DNA of 64,000 bases from Sphingomonas sp. (GTDB lineage: Bacteria > Pseudomonadota > Alphaproteobacteria > Sphingomonadales > Sphingomonadaceae): positions 231,141 through 295,140 of the forward strand of contig NZ_JAIXHL010000002.1 of assembly GCF_030145815.1 (NCBI RefSeq). The letters are read 5' to 3'. The notes under the pieces are model-generated. The model had not been told where the DNA came from. It searched no databases and was given only the letters and a program-made list of their open reading frames with translations. Every line of letters starts with the position of its first letter. The stretch's first letter is position 1. Below are positions 59,273 to 64,000 of this stretch, in pieces. Both the position numbers and the translations under genes were made by a program.

Positions 59273-61108
59273 ATGAATCTTCGCAACGTGGCGATCATCG
59301 CACACGTCGATCATGGCAAGACCACGCTCGTCGACCAGCTTTTCCGTCAATCCGGCACCTTCCGCGACAATCAGCGCGTCGAAGAGCGCGCGATGGATTC
59401 GAACGACCTGGAAAAGGAACGCGGAATCACGATTCTGGCCAAGCCGACCTCGGTCGACTGGTCGCCCGATGGGACCGAAGAAAACTCGATCCGCATCAAC
59501 ATCGTCGACACGCCCGGTCACGCCGATTTTGGCGGTGAGGTGGAGCGCATCCTGTCGATGGTCGACGGTGTCGTCCTGCTGGTCGATTCGTCGGAAGGCG
59601 CGATGCCGCAGACCAAGTTCGTGACCGGCAAGGCGCTCGCGCTGGGCCTGCGTCCGATCGTCGTCGTCAACAAGGTCGACCGCCCCGACCAGCGCATTCA
59701 GGAAGTGCTGGACGAAGTGTTCGACCTGTTCGTCAGCCTCGACGCGAATGACGAGCAGCTCGACTTCCCGGTGCTCTACGCATCGGGCCGCAACGGCTAT
59801 GCCAGCGAAGATCCCGACCGGCGTGAGGGCACGCTGGCCCCGCTGTTCCAGAAGATCGTCGACCATGTCCCGCCCCCCGCGCTGGACGTCGATGCGCCGT
59901 TCACCTTCCTCGTCACGCTGCTCGACCGCGACAATTTCCTCGGCCGCGTGCTGACCGGCCGCGTCACCAGCGGCAAGCTCAAGGTCAATCAGCCGATCCA
60001 CGCGCTCGACATGGACGGCAACGTCATCGAGAGCGGCCGCGCGTCGAAGATCATGACCTTCCGCGGCCTCGACCGCGTCCCGACCGACGAAGCGCAGGCG
60101 GGCGACATCATCTCGCTGGCCGGCCTGGCCGTCGCGACCGTGTCGAACACCATCGCCGACACCTCGGTCAGCGTGCCGATCCAGGCGCAGCCGATCGATC
60201 CGCCGACGCTGTCGATGCGCTTTGCGGTCAACGATTCGCCGATGGCCGGCCGCGAAGGCACCAAGGTAACCAGCCGCATGATCCGCGACCGCCTGTTCCG
60301 CGAAGCCGAATCGAACGTCGCGATCAAGGTGACCGAAGCCGCTGACAAGGACAGCTTCGAAGTCGCCGGCCGCGGCGAGCTTCAGCTGGGCGTGCTGATC
60401 GAAACGATGCGCCGCGAAGGCTTCGAGCTGGGCATCAGCCGCCCGCGCGTGCTTCTTCAGGAAGAAGACGGCCAGAAGATGGAACCGTATGAAACGGTCA
60501 TCATCGACGTGGACGAGGAATATTCGGGCACGGTCGTCGACAAGATGAACATCCGCAAGGCCGAGATGACCGACATGCGCCCCAGCGGCGGCGGCAAGAC
60601 CCGCATCACGTTCAGCGCGCCCAGCCGCGGCATGATCGGTTACCATGGCGAGTTCCTGTCGGACACGCGCGGCACCGGCATCATGAACCGCCTGTTCGAG
60701 AAATACGGCCCGTACAAGGGCACGATCGAGGGCCGCAAGAACGGCGTGCTGATCTCCAACGGCGCGGGCGAGGCCAATGCCTATTCGCTCAACACGCTGG
60801 AAGAGCGCGGCATCCTGTTCGTCGGCCATGGCGAAGCGCTGTACGAAGGCATGATCATCGGCGAGAACGCGAAGCCGGACGACCTTGAGGTCAACCCGAT
60901 GCGCGCCAAGCAGCTGTCCAACGTCCGCTCGTCGGGCAAGGACGACGCGATCCGCCTGACCCCGCCCAAGAAGATGACGCTGGAACAGGCCATCGCGTAT
61001 ATCGACGATGACGAGATGGTCGAGGTTACGCCCAAGACGATCCGCCTGCGCAAGCGCTTCCTCGACCCGCACGAGCGCAAGCGCCAGAGCCGCGCCAAGG
61101 CGGCTTGA
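59273..61108 (+). CDS. typA: Ribosome-associated GTPase TypA/BipA
   Basis: A 611-residue translational GTPase of the EF-G/LepA superfamily that binds the ribosome under stress. G1 ([14 protein letters not shown]), the switch region ([10 protein letters not shown]), G3 ([11 protein letters not shown]) and G4 (NKVDRPDQR) are intact. The C-terminal BipA domain includes [18 protein letters not shown] and [21 protein letters not shown] use the ATG at 59273 (MNLRNVAII); the ORF track starts 36 codons upstream. It ends at a hairpin terminator. Confidence 0.98.
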   Translation: MNLRNVAIIAHVDHGKTTLVDQLFRQSGTFRDNQRVEERAMDSNDLEKERGITILAKPTSVDWSPDGTEENSIRINIVDTPGHADFGGEVERILSMVDGVVLLVDSSEGAMPQTKFVTGKALALGLRPIVVVNKVDRPDQRIQEVLDEVFDLFVSLDANDEQLDFPVLYASGRNGYASEDPDRREGTLAPLFQKIVDHVPPPALDVDAPFTFLVTLLDRDNFLGRVLTGRVTSGKLKVNQPIHALDMDGNVIESGRASKIMTFRGLDRVPTDEAQAGDIISLAGLAVATVSNTIADTSVSVPIQAQPIDPPTLSMRFAVNDSPMAGREGTKVTSRMIRDRLFREAESNVAIKVTEAADKDSFEVAGRGELQLGVLIETMRREGFELGISRPRVLLQEEDGQKMEPYETVIIDVDEEYSGTVVDKMNIRKAEMTDMRPSGGGKTRITFSAPSRGMIGYHGEFLSDTRGTGIMNRLFEKYGPYKGTIEGRKNGVLISNGAGEANAYSLNTLEERGILFVGHGEALYEGMIIGENAKPDDLEVNPMRAKQLSNVRSSGKDDAIRLTPPKKMTLEQAIAYIDDDEMVEVTPKTIRLRKRFLDPHERKRQSRAKAA

Positions 61109-61130
61109 AGGTCTAGACGTGATTTGACGG

Positions 61131-61163
61131 AAAGGCGCCCGAGACGACTCCGGCGCCTTTTCC
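61131..61163 (+). terminator. Terminator after typA
   Basis: AAAGGCGCC (61131-61139) pairs perfectly with GGCGCCTTT (61152-61160) around a 12-base loop and is followed by TTCC. A shorter T tract than ideal, but the position 22 bp after the stop fits. Confidence 0.7.
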
Positions 61164-61316
61164 ATTTGGCCACATCGGCCTACGCCCCCTAGTTGCTCAA
61201 CCCGCCGCGCGGATCGCACTGCCCGCCCGGAGTCGGGGGTGCGGCGTCGGAACCTTCGCCGCGACGCGGGCTTTGCTCCGCAGCCCCGTAACGGGCTGAG
61301 TTTCAGGAGTATGTCT

Positions 61317-62189
61317 ATGCGTTCCATCCAAGCCGGCGCCCTCGCCTTCACCGCCCTGCTCGCTGCCACTGCGCCGAGCGCGCTGGTTGCGCAGGAAGCG
61401 CCACTGCAATCGGGCGAGCAGGTCACCATCACCGGCGCAGCGCTGCCGCCGCTGGCGCAGCTCCCGGCCGGACCGGAGATCGAAGGGATGATCTCCGCGC
61501 GGCAGGGCAACCAGATCCAGGTGACCGCCGCCGATGGCACCCCGACGCTGATCGCGGTGAGCGAAGAGACCCAGATTCGCTCGTCCGGCGGCTTTCTCGG
61601 CCTTGGGCGGACCAAGCGCGGCAGCGACGCGCTGCTCAACGGGCTGCCGGTGAGCGTGCAGACGCGCCAGTTCGAGGGCGGCCTGGTTGCGGCGCAGGTG
61701 AAGCTTGCCGACAAGGATCTCAAGACCGCCGCGATGATCCGCAGCGGCACCTCCCAGGGCTTTGCCGAGCAGACTGCCGCGACCGAAGCGCTGCGCGGCC
61801 GGGTCGGCGATATCGACCAGTATAACGTCAAGGGCACGACCAATGTGAACTTCGACACCGGCAAGGCGGTGCTGAGCGCGCAGGCCAAGGCCGAGCTGTG
61901 CAGTGCCGCGAGCCAGGCCGGGTCGATGGAGAATGCGCTGCTGCTGGTGGTCGGCTATACCGACGCGACCGGCCCGGAGGAGCTCAATCAGGAACTTAGC
62001 GAAAAGCGCGCCAGCCGGGTGGTCAACCATCTGCAACAGGCGTGCGGGTGGAAGCCCTATCGCATGCTGACCCCGACCGGGATGGCCGAAGCCGATCCGC
62101 TGGCCGACAACAGCACCGAGGAAGGCAAGGCGCAGAACCGCCGCGTCGCGGTGAACATCCTCGTCAGCAAGGCGGTCGACGGGCTGTAA
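61317..62189 (+). CDS. OmpA-domain outer-membrane protein
   Basis: The 290-residue protein has a signal peptide (MRSIQAGALAFTALLAATAPSALVAQ), an N-terminal domain with a repeated small beta motif (QIQVTAADGTPTLIAVSEET), and a C-terminal OmpA domain that binds peptidoglycan (NVNFDTGKAVLSAQAKAELC, YTDATGPEELNQELSEKRAS, NRRVAVNIL). I use the ATG at 61317; the SD AGGAG lies only one base before the other ATG at 61311. It converges on the PRMT-like gene across a symmetric hairpin. Confidence 0.9.
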   Translation: MRSIQAGALAFTALLAATAPSALVAQEAPLQSGEQVTITGAALPPLAQLPAGPEIEGMISARQGNQIQVTAADGTPTLIAVSEETQIRSSGGFLGLGRTKRGSDALLNGLPVSVQTRQFEGGLVAAQVKLADKDLKTAAMIRSGTSQGFAEQTAATEALRGRVGDIDQYNVKGTTNVNFDTGKAVLSAQAKAELCSAASQAGSMENALLLVVGYTDATGPEELNQELSEKRASRVVNHLQQACGWKPYRMLTPTGMAEADPLADNSTEEGKAQNRRVAVNILVSKAVDGL

Positions 62190-62195
62190 GATGAT

Positions 62196-62223
62196 GGCGC
62201 CGGAGAGCGGCCCCTCCGGCGCC
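62196..62223. terminator. Symmetric hairpin between convergent genes
   Basis: GGCGCCGGA (62196-62204) and TCCGGCGCC (62215-62223) pair perfectly with a 10-base loop. It lies in the 37 bp between the OmpA gene and the PRMT-like gene and can serve both strands. Confidence 0.75.
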
Positions 62224-62226
62224 TCC

Positions 62227-63588
62227 CTACTGCGTCAGCGGCAGCAGGATCAGCGTGATCCGGTCGTGCCCGACGGCGATGTCGAGTGTCTCACCCGCGA
62301 TCACATCGACCGGTGTGGGAAAGCTGTGCAGGATCTGCAGCCAGCCACCATCGGTGTAGCGGTCGGGGTGGTTGTCGAACGTCACGCCGGGCCACAGGTC
62401 AATATGCATCCACTGGACGATGCCGATCGCCCGGCCGCTCGCCGTCACCGGGATGCGTAGGCGGGTCAGCACCGCGTCATGCTTGGCCTGGGTCAGGTCG
62501 AGGCGAACCAGTTCGTGGTCGTCGGATAACCGCTGCCACGCAGTCATCGTGCCATGGATCGGCAGCCGCTGCTGCGCGAAGTCGGTGAAGGGCGACAGGT
62601 CGAACCCCGACACTTCGCCGACAAACGCGTAATCGGCCAGCGTCTCGCTCGCGACGAGGCAGCCCATCGCGGTCGCCGCGCGCGGGATCACCAATGCGTC
62701 GGGGGCGAGCAGGCGCCGATGTGCGTCCTCGAACGTGTCCAGCACCTTTTCGGTGAGCAGGTCGCTGGAGAGGATTTCGGAGACGAGGATTTGCGCCGGC
62801 ACGTCGAGCTCGACCCCGACGGCAAGGTCGGTGGACGGCTTGGCATGGACGGTGATGCGATCGGCATAGCCGTTCTGCGCGACGATCTGCTGTGCCATTT
62901 CGGCGATCAGCGGTTCCATCTCGCACGCCACCACATGCTGCGCCCCGGCCCGCGCGGCGATCAGCGACAAGAGGCCGCTGCCCGCACCGATATCGAGCAC
63001 GCGCGCGTCCGGGCCAGCGACGGCAATCGCGGCCGTGATCGCCGCCTCGAACGCGTCGTTGCGGGGCGCGTCGTTCATCATCGGGATATGCCAGAAGGGC
63101 ACCGATGCCGCGCCGAGCCGACGCAACTGGTGGCGCAGGTGCAGATTGTCCGACTGGAGCGCGAGCGCGCGGCGAAACTGGCCGATCGCGGCGTGATTGC
63201 GACCCGCATCGGCCAGCACCACCGCGAGATTGCCGATCGCGATCGCATTGTGCGGATCGAGCGCACAGGCCTGTTCCAGCGCCGCGACCGCCTCCCCGGT
63301 GCGGCCGAGCCAGTGCAGCGTCAGCCCTTTTTCATGCAGCGCCACGGCATGGTCGGGCGCGATGGCGAGCAGCTGCTCCCAGGCGATCAGCGCGTCTTCC
63401 GCGCGGGACAGCCGCCCAAGCAGGCCGGCAAGCAACGGAAGGACATCGGTCGCGCGATACTCAAGCGCGAGCACCGCGCGATACCCCGCCTCCGCGCCTT
63501 CCAGATCCCCCTGTTCGTGCAGCGCCATCGCAGTGGCGAGCGCGGCACGGGCCTCGCTCAGACGGTCGGTGGAAGGCTGGTCGGTCAA
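62227..63588 (-). CDS. TPR protein fused to a PRMT-like methyltransferase domain
   Basis: The 453-residue protein has three or four TPR units (about 15-155; DAVALHEKGLTLHWLG region) followed by a SAM-binding methyltransferase domain. Motif I is VLDIGAGSGLLSLIAARAG (197-215) and the acidic motif is CEMEPLIAEMA. Two glutamates nine residues apart (SEILSSDLLTEKVL, E271 and E280) reproduce the double-E loop of protein arginine methyltransferases. The pre-motif FWHIPMMNDAPRNDAFEAAI resembles the PRMT7 group. This suggests a bacterial arginine methyltransferase with a TPR substrate arm. Substrate unknown; a ribosomal-protein methylase is an alternative. It ends at the hairpin shared with the OmpA gene. 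Confidence 0.8.
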   Translation of the reverse strand: MTDQPSTDRLSEARAALATAMALHEQGDLEGAEAGYRAVLALEYRATDVLPLLAGLLGRLSRAEDALIAWEQLLAIAPDHAVALHEKGLTLHWLGRTGEAVAALEQACALDPHNAIAIGNLAVVLADAGRNHAAIGQFRRALALQSDNLHLRHQLRRLGAASVPFWHIPMMNDAPRNDAFEAAITAAIAVAGPDARVLDIGAGSGLLSLIAARAGAQHVVACEMEPLIAEMAQQIVAQNGYADRITVHAKPSTDLAVGVELDVPAQILVSEILSSDLLTEKVLDTFEDAHRRLLAPDALVIPRAATAMGCLVASETLADYAFVGEVSGFDLSPFTDFAQQRLPIHGTMTAWQRLSDDHELVRLDLTQAKHDAVLTRLRIPVTASGRAIGIVQWMHIDLWPGVTFDNHPDRYTDGGWLQILHSFPTPVDVIAGETLDIAVGHDRITLILLPLTQ

Positions 63589-63740
63589 GGCGTCGTTTCC
63601 ACAAAATCGGTATCACCCGATAGTCCAACCAGCGGTAGCAGCGATAGCCCGCATATCCGTAGTTCGTTTGCGCCCCCGCCACGCGGCAATTGCCAAGCCA
63701 TTGCAATCGGATAGGATCGGTTGCGACTCAAATGGGGGAA

Positions 63741-64000
63741 ATGATGGACAAGATTCTGCGGCCGTGGCGCCACTATGTCGATTTCAGCGGGCGATCGACG
63801 CGGACCGAATTCTGGCTGTTCTTCATCATCTTTTACGGCGTGATCGCGGCGACGTTCGTCGTGACGGATGTCGTGCTAGGCGGGACTGCACTGCAAGACT
63901 CGGCAGATAGCGACGAGTTCTCGCTCATTTACATCCCGGTGGTTCTTTGGATCCTGGCCTGTTTCCTCCCGAGCATCGCGGTCACCGTCCGGCGCCTGCA
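63741..64000 (+). CDS. DUF805 membrane protein, 3' end outside window
   Basis: The gene begins at an ATG preceded by GGGGGAA and is cut by the window edge, so the ORF track omits it. The visible 86 residues have the DUF805 opening (RHYVDFSGRSTRTEFWLFFI), two membrane helices and the start of the VRRLHDLD-type motif (IAVTVRRL). It is a divergent paralogue of the DUF805 gene at 28.8-29.4 kb. The 150 bp before it hold no gene. Confidence 0.88.
   Translation, partial: MMDKILRPWRHYVDFSGRSTRTEFWLFFIIFYGVIAATFVVTDVVLGGTALQDSADSDEFSLIYIPVVLWILACFLPSIAVTVRRL

Noticed and set aside
59123-61888. 921-residue antisense frame over typA and the OmpA gene
   Set aside because: It spans two real genes and a terminator, so it cannot be a single gene.

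Overview
The window reads as the chromosome of a high-GC alphaproteobacterium, most likely a sphingomonad (Sphingomonas or a close relative). This rests on family resemblance of the proteins: RpoB and RpoC of alphaproteobacterial size, a plant/alpha-type glutamate-cysteine ligase, SecB, a Tim44-domain protein and an OmpA protein. No search was run.

Positions 1 to about 15,010 are accessory DNA. From left to right there is a 5'-truncated unknown gene and then a three-gene plus-strand operon: a ParB-like protein, an SNF2-type helicase and a DUF3883 protein. This runs head-on into a minus-strand pair, a C5-cytosine methyltransferase and a Vsr mismatch endonuclease. Next come a frameshifted gene remnant and a two-gene operon: a protein with an N-terminal SMEK-like (putative nuclease) domain, overlapping by ATGA a catalytically dead short prokaryotic Argonaute. 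The right part holds mobile-element cargo (a YubB/DUF1281-type protein and small unknown genes) and a large serine recombinase. The last codons of that recombinase run antisense through a tRNA-Leu(CAA) gene, which marks the island/chromosome junction. The Argonaute operon is the most interesting system here. I interpret it as an abortive-infection type defence in which guide-loaded Argonaute switches on a SMEK-domain effector.

From 15,014 onward the sequence is core chromosome. rpoB has its own near-consensus promoter (TTGACA-17-TATATC) just inside the island edge. rpoC follows across a pair of inverted REP-like units and ends at a strong terminator. Then come two minus-strand outer-membrane porins, a chemoreceptor, a DUF805 protein, the ComM/YifB ATPase and the conserved rpmH-rnpA-yidD-yidC-engB cluster (31.4-34.6 kb), which links ribosome and RNase P production to membrane-protein insertion.

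The 34.7-50.7 kb stretch is housekeeping: a lipoprotein, an S9 peptidase, GST, cupin, dapE, a GGDEF/EAL protein, an Smr-mltA-Tim44 operon, secB, murJ, trpS, a TPR protein and gshA. An AT-rich orphan gene (50.9-52.0 kb) sits between gshA and rsmE and looks recently acquired.

The last part carries rsmE, ubiA, pmbA, a CysQ-like phosphatase, a telA operon, a tiny secreted peptide gene overlapping a larger secreted protein, typA, an OmpA-domain protein and a TPR protein fused to a PRMT-like methyltransferase. A second DUF805 gene is cut by the window edge.
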